This document shows positions 19,563 to 27,328 of a stretch of DNA of 37,335 nucleotides, piece by piece. The notes under the pieces are model-generated. The model did not search any database and was not told the origin of the DNA. It saw nothing but the letters and a program-made list of their open reading frames with translations. The position numbers and the translations under genes are program-made. Source of the DNA: JBEATZ01 sp041178545 (GTDB lineage Bacteria > Planctomycetota > UBA1135 > UBA2386); contig JBEGVB010000002.1 in NCBI GenBank assembly GCA_041178545.1, forward strand, positions 1 through 37,335, in the 5' to 3' direction. Within the stretch, counting starts at the first letter, position 1. Each line of letters starts with the position of its first letter.

Positions 19563-21293
19563 TCAGAGGCCGATCCGGATCTCGCCGCCGTTCGACAGGA
19601 TCACGCCGATCGGGTTGAAGCCCGCGCTGAACGTGGCCGACTGGGACAGCACGGTCACGCCCTGCAGGCCAGGGTTGTTGGGGATCGGGATCGTGAACGT
19701 GGCCGTGTTGCCGTTCACCAAGAACCCGAACAGGCCGTCAGTGCTGACGTACTGAGTGCAACCCGACAGACCGAGCGGCGCGGCATTCACGCTCAGGCGC
19801 GTGAAGCCGAGGATCTGGATGCCGAAGCTGGTGCCGTTCGGGATGTTGGACGTCACGAGGTTGAACGTCGAGCCGATGGCCGGGCGACTGCCGGTCTGCG
19901 CTGCGAGGGTGAGCGGGACCTGGCCGATGCGACCCACCGAGTAGGGCACGGCGGTGAGCCAGTCGATCGGGCCCGGGTTGGCGCAGTTCTGCGCCTCGCT
20001 GAGGCCCGCGGCGGCCTCGGAGCCGTTGTTGCACGCGCCGTAGCTGAGGATGAAGTCACCGTTCGAGAGCAGCTTGATCTGCAGGGTGCTGACCACGCCC
20101 AGCTGGTTCCAGTGCGGCACGTTGACCCAGGTGATCATCGCGCGGCTCGAGTTGACGTCCCAGAAGGTCTGGCCGCCGGAGGCCGGGTCGAGGTCGCACC
20201 ACATGCCGGCGATCCACGGGGCAGCTTCCGTCGTCACGGCCGTGGCCACCGGGTAGGCGTAGACCGTCGTGGTCGGTCCCATCCACAGGATGCCGTTGGA
20301 GCAGACACCGATGCTGGTCCGCGCAGCGCCGGCGAAGGGGAAGCTGAACGGGATCGGCTGGACCGAGGTCTGGTCGTCACCGAGGGTGATGGGCGTCGCG
20401 TAGCCCGTGTCGAGGCCCGGGCCCGGGATCACGGTGTAGCCGCCGAGGCCGTCGGAGATGAACTGGAACGACTGGTTGCTCAGGTCGAAGGTGCCTGCCG
20501 TTGCCCAGTGCTCGTAGGCCGTCATGTTCTTGGGGCAGCCGACGCCGTAGGGCGTGAACGAGCCCTGACCGCACTGCGAACGGGCGGCGATGATGTAGCC
20601 ACCGGTGCCGTCGGGCAGGAACTCCATCGACCTGCCGGCGAGCGGGAATGCGCCGCGTGCGATCGACTGGTGCACCGTGGCATTGCCTGCGGTCACGATC
20701 GGCAGGACGGAGAAGTTGCGCGGGTTGGCGGCAGCGCCGTTGCCGGGGCTGCAACCGACCAGGCTGGGCGCAGTGCCGAAACCGCCGGCGACGACGGCCG
20801 TGTTGGCGTCGTACTGCAGCAGGATCGTGCCTGCGTCCGTGAACGTGACCTGGAAGGTCAGCGGCGTCGTGCGGCCGTACTCGAACACGTTGCTCCACGT
20901 GACCACCGCACGGGCCGGCAGGCCGCCACCCGCGGGGAAGCTGTTGAAGTGCACGTTGCCGCTCGCGGGGTCGGACGGGTTGAAGTCGCACCACAGCGGG
21001 CAGAAGCGCGCACCACCCTCGGTCAGCAGCTTGGACTCGGCGGGCGTGTAGTCCGGCGTGATGCCGGTGGGCGCTGCGTTGCCGAACCAGATGTAGCCGT
21101 TGGAGCAGATGACGATGTCGGTGTACGCAACGTTGTTGTAGGTGAACGAGAAGCCCAGCGGCTGCGCGGGCGAGTAGGTGTCGTCACCGAGCGTGAGGTT
21201 GGTGCCGAGGTTGGTCTCGAAGCAGGGGAGTTGCTGCGCCGCGGCAAAGCTGGCGAGCGAGAGGACCGCGAGGATCGGTGCGAACCGTTGCAT
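19563..21293 (-). CDS. Exported protein with two nidogen-like repeats and planctomycete C-terminal module
   Basis: 576 aa. A signal peptide (1-19, ASFAAA) is followed by two copies of the same domain of about 120-130 residues (about 32-164 and 302-420). Shared elements, in order, are TLGDD..S.QP..FSF, then VCSNG..W.G (VICSNGYIWFG, GVCSNGILWMG), then WCD..P.SG, then RA..TW.NV, then a closing strand. This resembles nidogen/NIDO-type extracellular domains. Residues 463-576 are the C-terminal module (SRPAIGSTF, ILGF, LGLSGC, IPIPNNPGLQG, IGL end) also found on the Kelch protein and the sulfatase. Probably a secreted or cell-surface structural or adhesion protein; no catalytic motif is seen. Ribosome-binding site AAGGAG at 21304-21299 is followed by ATG 21293. 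A strong terminator follows. Confidence 0.85.
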   Translation of the reverse strand: MQRFAPILAVLSLASFAAAQQLPCFETNLGTNLTLGDDTYSPAQPLGFSFTYNNVAYTDIVICSNGYIWFGNAAPTGITPDYTPAESKLLTEGGARFCPLWCDFNPSDPASGNVHFNSFPAGGGLPARAVVTWSNVFEYGRTTPLTFQVTFTDAGTILLQYDANTAVVAGGFGTAPSLVGCSPGNGAAANPRNFSVLPIVTAGNATVHQSIARGAFPLAGRSMEFLPDGTGGYIIAARSQCGQGSFTPYGVGCPKNMTAYEHWATAGTFDLSNQSFQFISDGLGGYTVIPGPGLDTGYATPITLGDDQTSVQPIPFSFPFAGAARTSIGVCSNGILWMGPTTTVYAYPVATAVTTEAAPWIAGMWCDLDPASGGQTFWDVNSSRAMITWVNVPHWNQLGVVSTLQIKLLSNGDFILSYGACNNGSEAAAGLSEAQNCANPGPIDWLTAVPYSVGRIGQVPLTLAAQTGSRPAIGSTFNLVTSNIPNGTSFGIQILGFTRLSVNAAPLGLSGCTQYVSTDGLFGFLVNGNTATFTIPIPNNPGLQGVTVLSQSATFSAGFNPIGVILSNGGEIRIGL

Positions 21294-21520
21294 GGGGGCT
21301 CCTTCCCGGCACTTGCCCGAGCGCCCGGGAGATAGGTGGAACGAGTGGGCTGCAGGATGCTAGCAGGCGACCGCCGCGAAGCAGTGCCAGTGCTTGTCAC
21401 GAAGCTGCGACCACCCGGACCGCACCTTGGCAAGGGACGGGCACCTCCGGCCGGCAACCCTCGTTCCGGGACGCGCCGTCGGTCCAGCGAATGCGGTCGC
21501 GCGAAAGCGGGACTCGGGGC

Positions 21521-22408
21521 TCAGCGTCCCGGACCGCCCGGGTTCGGCGGCGTGCGCGCACCGGCGGCCTCCGCCTCAGCTGCCTTGCGCAGCCGCTCCT
21601 CACGGTCCGCGACCAACTTGGGCTTGTCGCGGTGGAAGGTGAAGTTGACCTCGGTGCCGGCCGGCGGGCAGGCCTCGGTCAGGTACCAGTTCTGGTCGTC
21701 CCGGCAGCGCTCGTGGACCATCGACGCGAGGTGGTTGTCCGGGGACATGTACGGGATGCTGACCAGGTTGCCCTCGAAGTCCGCCACGTACACCGGCGGC
21801 TCGTTGCGGTAGATGGCGGCCATCCGTCCGCCGAGGTAGACCCAGGACGCGCCGCGCACCGGGTGCTGGCCACTCAGGTCGGCCACGAGTTCCTCGATGG
21901 CGTGCTCGCGGACCTTCCCGTCCTCGGTCCGCCAGGAGACGGTCATCCAGAGCGCGTCGCCCTGGGGCGGCGTCACCTCGAAGGGGTCGGCACCCTTCTC
22001 GATCTCCTCCATGCTCGGCGGCGGCACCTTCTCCTTGAACGCGACGTTGGTTCCTTGCTTGAGCCCGAGCAGCAGCAGTGCGCCGTTGAGCACCGAGGGC
22101 CGGACCTTGGTCACGAACACGGCTTCGTGCTTCTTGCCACGCTGGTGGATGAGCAGGTACTCGACCGGGTCGGGCGGGTCGTTCATCACCGCGGGGATGC
22201 TCACGGTGCGCGCCTTGGTGTCGACCACGATGCCCTGGTCGCGGAACTTGGCGAGCATCTCCTCCACTGCCTTCAGGGCCGCCTCCTGCCCCCCGGTGGC
22301 CTGTTGTGTTGGGGCCTGCGGCTGCGGCTTGGACGGCGCAGGCTCCTGCGAGACGGCACAGGCCGCGAGCGTGAGGAGCAGGAAGAGGGACTTGGTGGAG
22401 ACTGCCAT
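21521..22408 (-). CDS. YdjY-like lipoprotein
   Basis: 295 aa. The leader ends LAAC (C17), a clear lipobox, followed by a Pro/Gln-rich linker. Residues about 45-230 match the YdjY-like domain: VEYLLIHQRGKKHEAVFVT, SVLNGALLLLGLKQG, then WMTVSWRTEDGK and SWVYLGGRM. The family function is unknown; E. coli ydjY lies with putative ferredoxin-type genes. The C-terminus is a charged helix ending in a Pro/Gly tail. Its ATG is one base after the stop of the helical-repeat gene, so it is the last gene of a coupled four-gene operon. The 227-base gap beyond its stop shows no convincing terminator. Confidence 0.78.
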   Translation of the reverse strand: MAVSTKSLFLLLTLAACAVSQEPAPSKPQPQAPTQQATGGQEAALKAVEEMLAKFRDQGIVVDTKARTVSIPAVMNDPPDPVEYLLIHQRGKKHEAVFVTKVRPSVLNGALLLLGLKQGTNVAFKEKVPPPSMEEIEKGADPFEVTPPQGDALWMTVSWRTEDGKVREHAIEELVADLSGQHPVRGASWVYLGGRMAAIYRNEPPVYVADFEGNLVSIPYMSPDNHLASMVHERCRDDQNWYLTEACPPAGTEVNFTFHRDKPKLVADREERLRKAAEAEAAGARTPPNPGGPGR

Positions 22409-22409
22409 G

Positions 22410-24878
22410 TCAGGGTCCTTGGCGGAGCCGGACGACCTGCTCGCGGGTGCGGAGGTCGCGGCCGGCGAATTCGAGCGCGAGGGTGGCTGCAGCGCGAGAG
22501 GCCTCGCGGTCGCCGGCTGCTGCGTGGGACAGTGCGCGTGCGAGGTGCGGCAGGGCGGCAAGGGCCGCAACCGGGTCCGCTCCATCGGCGACGGCACGGT
22601 CCTGGCCGATCCGACGGAGCAGTTCGAGTCCGTCGAGGCGGCGCAACAGCACGCGCGCGGCCTCGCGGCCCGCGGACTCGGCGTCAGCGTGGCGACCGGC
22701 CTGCAGTGCCGCGCGGGCGCACAGGAGCGGCGCCAGCGCGCGCGCACGCGCATCGGCATCCGAGGGGTTGTCGACCTCGGGGGCACGGGACACGAGCTCG
22801 GCCGTGGCGAGGGCCACGGCATCGCGCACCTCGGGGGCTGGTGCGAGTTGGCTCCAGAGCGCCAGCACCTGCGCGGGACTCGGCAACCGGCGCGGGTCCG
22901 CCTGGGCTGTGCCCAGCAGTGCCGCGGCGACGTCCGCGCACGATGCGCCGGCAGCAGCCACCTCCATCCTGCGCAGCCGCTCCGCAGCCGCCGCCACGCG
23001 CTGGAAGTCGGACGGGTGGGCCCGTTCGTTGGCGGGCAACTCGTGCTCGAGGGCAAGGCGCGCGAGGCGCAGTGCATCCGCCGTGCCGGGAGGGTCCGGC
23101 AGCACGGCAGGCAACGCGAGACCCACGGCCGTTGCCAGCAGGCCCGGTTCCCCGCGCGCAAGCGCCTGGTCGTGGGCGGCAACGAGGATGTCGCGACCGG
23201 CACCCTGGAGCAGCACAGGGACGAACTCGTCCAGCGGCTGTTCCGTGTCCTCGCCGAGTGCGAGCAACTGCGTTGCGAGGATGCGCTGCAGTGCGTCGTC
23301 CGGGTGGCTCGCTGCCCACGCGACGGCGACGGCCTGACGCTCCGGGTCATCGAGGTCCCGCGCGGCACCGACGAGGGCCTCGGCGTCGGCCCGGGTCGGC
23401 GGCACGATCCGCTTCGCGCACGAGCGCAGCAGGTGGAACGGCATCGTGCCGACGCTCGCTGCCAGCGCCGCGTAGGCATCGCGGTCCCCGGCTGCCGCAA
23501 GCTCGATGCGGATGCGGGTGGCAGCGCGCGGGTCCTGCAGGCCCTCGAGCCGTTGGGCCAGCCAGGGCAGGCCTGCGCGGTCCTCGCGCAGCAGGGTCCA
23601 CTCGACGGCCTCGACGAGCGGCCGGTTCTCCTGCACCAGCTGCAGCCATGCCTTGTCCATCGCCGCCGGGCTGCCCCGCGCGAGCAGCGCCCCTGCTGCG
23701 GCATCGAGCACCTGGGGCGAGGCAAGCGGCAACAGTGCCAGCACGCGGGCCTCGAGTGCAGGAGTGAGCGTGCGGTTGCGGAGGAGCAACAGTGCGTGCT
23801 GCACGAGCGTCTCGTCGGAACCGAGGGCAAGGAGCCACGTGGACTCGGCAACCGATGCGGCAGGCGCGCCCAGCAGCATCCGGATCCCTGCTGGACCGAG
23901 GCTCCGCGCGCGCTCCACCACCGCGTCGGAATGGTTGCCGCGCTCGCACAGCAGCTGGAACGCGATGAGCCGGGCCTTGGGTTCCGCCACCTCGTCCGCC
24001 ATCAGTGCCTCGAGGCGACGCACCCGGTGGTCCGTGGTGACCTCGCCCTTGAGCATGAGCAACCAGCAGGGTTCGAGCGACTCGTCGCCGTCGAGCATGG
24101 CCAGCGAGCGCTCGTGGAGCGCATCGGAGCCCGCGGCAGCAAGGTGCGTCGCGATGGCAAAGCGGGTGGCGGCAGGCAACTGCAGGGCGATGCCCAGCAG
24201 CTGCAGTTCACCGAGGCGCGAGAGCTGCTGCACGAACGGCTGGAAACGCTCGAACGGCAGGCCACCCTGCAGTGACTCGTGCAGCTTGCCGACGAGTCCG
24301 TCTGCCACCGCCTCCGGGAGGAACTGCAGCACATGGCGTGCAGCCATCCCGTCCTGCGTCGCGTCCGCCACCTCGTCGGCGAGCACGCTGAGCGCGAGTT
24401 CACCTGCTGCTCGGTCGAGTGGCCCGAGGGCCGCCGCGGCGAGCAGGCGCTGGCCCACCGGCAGGAGTTCGTCGCGTGCCACGTAGGTTAGGAGCGGGAC
24501 GAAGGCCGGCCGCGGCGCGTCGGCGAGTTCTGCGAGCAGTGCATCCAGCAGGAACGGCCGGGCGCGGATGGCGAGCGCAAGCTCGTCGGAGACCGACTCG
24601 CGCTCGTGGCGCAGGTAACGGACCACACCGAGGAGCAGCCTCACGGCATCGGCATCCGTGCCGGCGCCGGCCTCGGGGGCACGCATCGTGCCGAGGAATG
24701 CGGCGAGCAGGGCGGCGTCCAGCTCACCGCGGTCGTGCAGGCGGTGCAGGGCATCGAGGCGTTCGTCCGCACGCAGTGCAGGGTCCTGCAACGCAGTGCG
24801 CGCATCCGCTGCGCCCTGCGCAGCCACCGTTCCCGCGACGACCAGCGCGCAGGCCAGCAAGGCAGCGCGGTGCCTCAT
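22410..24878 (-). CDS. Exported helical-repeat (HEAT/ARM-like) protein
   Basis: 822 aa. A signal peptide (1-20, AGTVAA) is followed by an almost entirely alpha-helical, Leu/Ala-rich chain of short helix pairs, as in HEAT, ARM or similar solenoid proteins (for example AVEWTLLREDRAGLPWLAQR and the LQDPALRADERLDALHRL start). No catalytic motif is visible. It is probably a periplasmic scaffold or binding protein; I do not recognise a named family. The start is fixed by an ATGA overlap with the NAD(P)HX dehydratase stop, and its own stop is one base before the YdjY-like ATG. The long open frame upstream of the start is an out-of-frame reading of the neighbouring gene. Confidence 0.8.
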   Translation of the reverse strand: MRHRAALLACALVVAGTVAAQGAADARTALQDPALRADERLDALHRLHDRGELDAALLAAFLGTMRAPEAGAGTDADAVRLLLGVVRYLRHERESVSDELALAIRARPFLLDALLAELADAPRPAFVPLLTYVARDELLPVGQRLLAAAALGPLDRAAGELALSVLADEVADATQDGMAARHVLQFLPEAVADGLVGKLHESLQGGLPFERFQPFVQQLSRLGELQLLGIALQLPAATRFAIATHLAAAGSDALHERSLAMLDGDESLEPCWLLMLKGEVTTDHRVRRLEALMADEVAEPKARLIAFQLLCERGNHSDAVVERARSLGPAGIRMLLGAPAASVAESTWLLALGSDETLVQHALLLLRNRTLTPALEARVLALLPLASPQVLDAAAGALLARGSPAAMDKAWLQLVQENRPLVEAVEWTLLREDRAGLPWLAQRLEGLQDPRAATRIRIELAAAGDRDAYAALAASVGTMPFHLLRSCAKRIVPPTRADAEALVGAARDLDDPERQAVAVAWAASHPDDALQRILATQLLALGEDTEQPLDEFVPVLLQGAGRDILVAAHDQALARGEPGLLATAVGLALPAVLPDPPGTADALRLARLALEHELPANERAHPSDFQRVAAAAERLRRMEVAAAGASCADVAAALLGTAQADPRRLPSPAQVLALWSQLAPAPEVRDAVALATAELVSRAPEVDNPSDADARARALAPLLCARAALQAGRHADAESAGREAARVLLRRLDGLELLRRIGQDRAVADGADPVAALAALPHLARALSHAAAGDREASRAAATLALEFAGRDLRTREQVVRLRQGP

Positions 24879-25699
24879 GCCCGCCCCAGTTCGACGGCAA
24901 CGGCCTCGGGCAGGTCCTCGGCGCACAGCCCGGCCTCGGAGAGCCTCCGCGCCACGCGGTCGCCGGCGCGTCCGTGCACGTGCACGGCGAGGCAGGCTGC
25001 CTCGAACGGCATCACGCCCTGCGCCAGCAGTGCACCCAGCAGGCCGCTGAGCACGTCGCCGCTGCCGCCGGTGGCCATGCCCGGGTTGCCGCTGCGGTTC
25101 ACGAAGCACCGTGTGCCGTCGGTGACGACCGTGCCTGCACCCTTGAGCACGACCACGGCGCCGCCCACGCGCTGCAGTTGCAGCGCAGCAGCCACCCGGT
25201 CCGCCTGCACGCGTGCCGTGGAGGTGCCGAGCAACCTTGCCATCTCCCCGGGGTGCGGCGTGAGCACCCGAAGTGCCGCATGCGGCAGCGGTGCGCGCAA
25301 CGGTGCCAGTACGTTGAGCGCGTCGGCATCGAGCACCATGGGACGCTCCGCCTGGAGCAACGTGCGCACGGTGCGCGCGGTCGCAGCCGTGGCACCGAGT
25401 CCCGGCCCGACCACGAGGGACGTTGCCGAGTCCACCGCGGCAGCAAGCGCAGGCGCCCGGTCCCGCGCCACGGTCGTCGCGCTCGGCACCGCGGAGGCGA
25501 GTGACACCTGCAGCGCGCGCGGCAGTGCCATGCACACGAGCCCCGCCCCGCCACGCAATGCGCCTCGCGCACAGAGGATCGCAGCCCCCGGCATGTCCTG
25601 GCTGCCCGCAACCACCAACACGGTGCCGTAGGTACCCTTGTGGCTGTCCCGCCTGCGCCCTGGCAACCGCGGCACCTTCGTCACCTTGCGCAGGCTCAT
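24875..25699 (-). CDS. nnrD: ADP/ATP-dependent NAD(P)H-hydrate dehydratase
   Basis: 274 aa, a stand-alone carbohydrate-kinase-fold domain of YjeF-C type. Signatures are HKGTYGTVLVVAGS near the N-terminus, VVGPGLG, LDADALN, LTPHPGEMARLLG, and GNPGMATGGSGDVLSGLLGALLAQG with the ATP-binding glycines. It repairs hydrated NADH/NADPH (NADHX/NADPHX). In many bacteria it is fused to the NAD(P)HX epimerase domain; that domain is absent here, so the epimerase must lie elsewhere if present. ATG 25699 overlaps the asparaginase stop (ATGA) and its stop overlaps the next start (ATGA), so translation is probably coupled in both directions. Confidence 0.93.
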   Translation of the reverse strand: MSLRKVTKVPRLPGRRRDSHKGTYGTVLVVAGSQDMPGAAILCARGALRGGAGLVCMALPRALQVSLASAVPSATTVARDRAPALAAAVDSATSLVVGPGLGATAATARTVRTLLQAERPMVLDADALNVLAPLRAPLPHAALRVLTPHPGEMARLLGTSTARVQADRVAAALQLQRVGGAVVVLKGAGTVVTDGTRCFVNRSGNPGMATGGSGDVLSGLLGALLAQGVMPFEAACLAVHVHGRAGDRVARRLSEAGLCAEDLPEAVAVELGRA

Positions 25700-26754
25700 G
25701 CGAGCAACCTCGCCCAGTCGAGTCCCGGGGCGCAGCGCACCTCGCCCACCAGCTCGTCGCGCGTGTTGCGCTGCAGCTGCACGCGCCAGGGCGCCAGTGC
25801 CGCGTGCAGGTCCGTGCGGTGCGGGTAGAGGTGCTGCAGCAGGTCCGCGAGCACGGGCTGGTAGCCGCGTTCGGCCCCGTCGTCGACCTTCACGGCGATG
25901 CCCAACGCCCCCGGGAACCGGGAGCGCTCCGGGTCCGGCCCCAGTGCCAGCGCGTAGACGCCCTCGGCGCCGTTCTTGGCGAACATGGTGCACGGCTGGT
26001 TGCGCAGCAGCGCGGTACAGAAGCGCTTCTCGCCGGCGACCAGCACGGGTTCGGCAGCGACGGCATCGAGGATCCTCGCGCATGCTGCCCGACGAACGGG
26101 TGGCTGGTCGAACGGGTTCGCCAGCCGCGCAAACGCCCGCGCCAGTGCGGCCAACGGCAGCCAGAAGGTCGGCGCGCCGCAGCCGTCGACCCCCACGGGC
26201 ACCGGACCGGGAACCCCGGCCATGGCTGCCACCGCGGCCTGCACCTCGGACTGGCTGCGGTTGTGCGGGTCGAGGTAGTGCGCCAGGTCGTCCCCGCACT
26301 CGCGGGCGAGGCACAGGAAGCCAGTGTGCTTGCCCGAGCAGTTGCTGTGCACGCGCAACGGTCGCACACCGGCGCGGACCAGTTCGTTGCGGGTCGCGCT
26401 GTCGAAGGGCGGGTGCGCGCCGCAGCCGAGCCGCTGCTCGTCCATGCCCGCCTTCTGCAGCAGCGAGCGGACCGCGGCCACGTGCGCAGCCGTGCCGTCG
26501 TGGCTCGCCACCAGCACGGCGATCTCTGCATGCCCCCAGCCAAAACGGTCCACCAGCCCGCGCTCGAAGAGCGGCAGGGCCTGCAGTGGCTTGACCGCCG
26601 AGCGGCAGTAGACGGGGTCGTGGACCGATCCCGTCCCGAGCACGAGACGGTCATCCTGCCACACGGCGAGCGAGCCCCGGTGCCACGACTCCACCCTGCC
26701 GCTGCGGACCAGTTCGGCGAGCCTCGGGTTCGGCACTTCGTGATCTCTCTGCAT
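25696..26754 (-). CDS. L-asparaginase II, Rhizobium etli type
   Basis: 352 aa from ATG 26754; a GTG at 26760 would add two residues. It belongs to the thermolabile/class 3 asparaginase family (PF06089). The family's active-site residues are all visible: S52 and K55 in RSAVKP, C139, K142 and H143 in NCSGKH, and C192 in DGCGAP; the cysteines and lysine bind zinc in the Rhizobium etli enzyme. It should hydrolyse asparagine to aspartate and ammonia. It is the first gene of the four-gene operon. No ribosome-binding site is seen, and a possible -10 box (26769-26776) lies so close to the start that the message may be nearly leaderless. Confidence 0.9.
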   Translation of the reverse strand: MQRDHEVPNPRLAELVRSGRVESWHRGSLAVWQDDRLVLGTGSVHDPVYCRSAVKPLQALPLFERGLVDRFGWGHAEIAVLVASHDGTAAHVAAVRSLLQKAGMDEQRLGCGAHPPFDSATRNELVRAGVRPLRVHSNCSGKHTGFLCLARECGDDLAHYLDPHNRSQSEVQAAVAAMAGVPGPVPVGVDGCGAPTFWLPLAALARAFARLANPFDQPPVRRAACARILDAVAAEPVLVAGEKRFCTALLRNQPCTMFAKNGAEGVYALALGPDPERSRFPGALGIAVKVDDGAERGYQPVLADLLQHLYPHRTDLHAALAPWRVQLQRNTRDELVGEVRCAPGLDWARLLA

Positions 26755-26768
26755 CGGCACGGGCCGTG

Positions 26769-26776
26769 GTTATAAC
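26769..26776. promoter_or_regulatory. Palindromic GTTATAAC, candidate divergent -10 elements
   Basis: GTTATAAC is its own reverse complement and gives TATAAC, one base from the TATAAT consensus, on both strands. It sits in the 44-base gap between asparaginase (-) and the DUF151 gene (+) and is the only AT-rich stretch there. Positions would suit transcription starts at about 26762 (-) and 26783 (+). No convincing -35 box accompanies it, so the call is tentative. Confidence 0.4.
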
Positions 26777-26798
26777 GTGGCGCAAGCCCCCGCAACCG

Positions 26799-27215
26799 AT
26801 GCCCATGGATCTCGTCGAAGTCGAACTCTCGCGCGTCGTCATCCAGCAGAAGGGTGACCAGCAGTACCTGCACCTCAAGGAGAAGGGCGGCACGCGAAGC
26901 TTCCCCATCGTGATCGGCTTCAACGAGGTCGAGGAGATCAACCGCAAGCTGCAGGGGGTCCAGGTGCCGCGCCCGCTCACCCATGACCTCGTGGGCCGCG
27001 TGATCCGCTCCCTGTCCCACTCGCTCGTGCGCGTGCTGGTGAGTGAGCTGCGCGACGGGACGTTCTACGCCAACCTCGTGCTCGCACCGGCCAGTGGCAA
27101 CGGCCCCGAGGTCCTCGTGGACTGCCGACCGTCCGATGCGATAGCCTTGGCCGTGCAGACCAAGTGCCGGATCTTCGTGCAACGCGAGGTGTTCGACGCA
27201 GTCTCGACCCAGTGA
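26799..27215 (+). CDS. Bifunctional nuclease family protein (DUF151)
   Basis: 138 aa from ATG 26799; a second ATG at 26805 (MDLVEVEL) is equally possible, and neither has a clear ribosome-binding site. The DUF151/BFN pattern is clear: SFPIVIG...EIN.KLQG, RPLTHDLVGRVIRSLSHSLVRVLV, DGTFYANLVLA, and VDCRPSDAIALAVQTKCRIFVQREVFD. Plant and bacterial members have been described with DNase/RNase activity; the biochemical role in bacteria is not settled. The length is at the short end of the family, covering the core domain without the C-terminal UVR motif some members carry. tRNA-Ser(UGA) begins 22 bases after the stop and may be co-transcribed. Confidence 0.9.
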   Translation: MPMDLVEVELSRVVIQQKGDQQYLHLKEKGGTRSFPIVIGFNEVEEINRKLQGVQVPRPLTHDLVGRVIRSLSHSLVRVLVSELRDGTFYANLVLAPASGNGPEVLVDCRPSDAIALAVQTKCRIFVQREVFDAVSTQ

Positions 27216-27237
27216 CGGTGAAGCCGTCACGGACTGC

Positions 27238-27327
27238 GGTGGGGTGGCAGAGCGGCTGAATGCGACGGTCTTGAAAACCGTTGTCGGGCTTGCCCGACCG
27301 GGAGTTCGAATCTCCCCCCCACCGCCA
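27238..27327 (+). tRNA. tRNA-Ser (anticodon UGA)
   Basis: A full cloverleaf was drawn by eye. Acceptor arms GGTGGGG (27238-27244) and CCCCACC (27317-27323) are perfect complements. The anticodon stem is ACGGT/ACCGT with loop CTTGAAA, giving anticodon TGA. A long variable arm (GTCGGGC-TT-GCCCGAC) is the serine hallmark. The T arm is GGGAG-TTCGAAT-CTCCC, the discriminator is G27324, and CCA is encoded at 27325-27327. It reads UCA and other UCN serine codons. Confidence 0.97.
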
Positions 27328-27328
27328 C

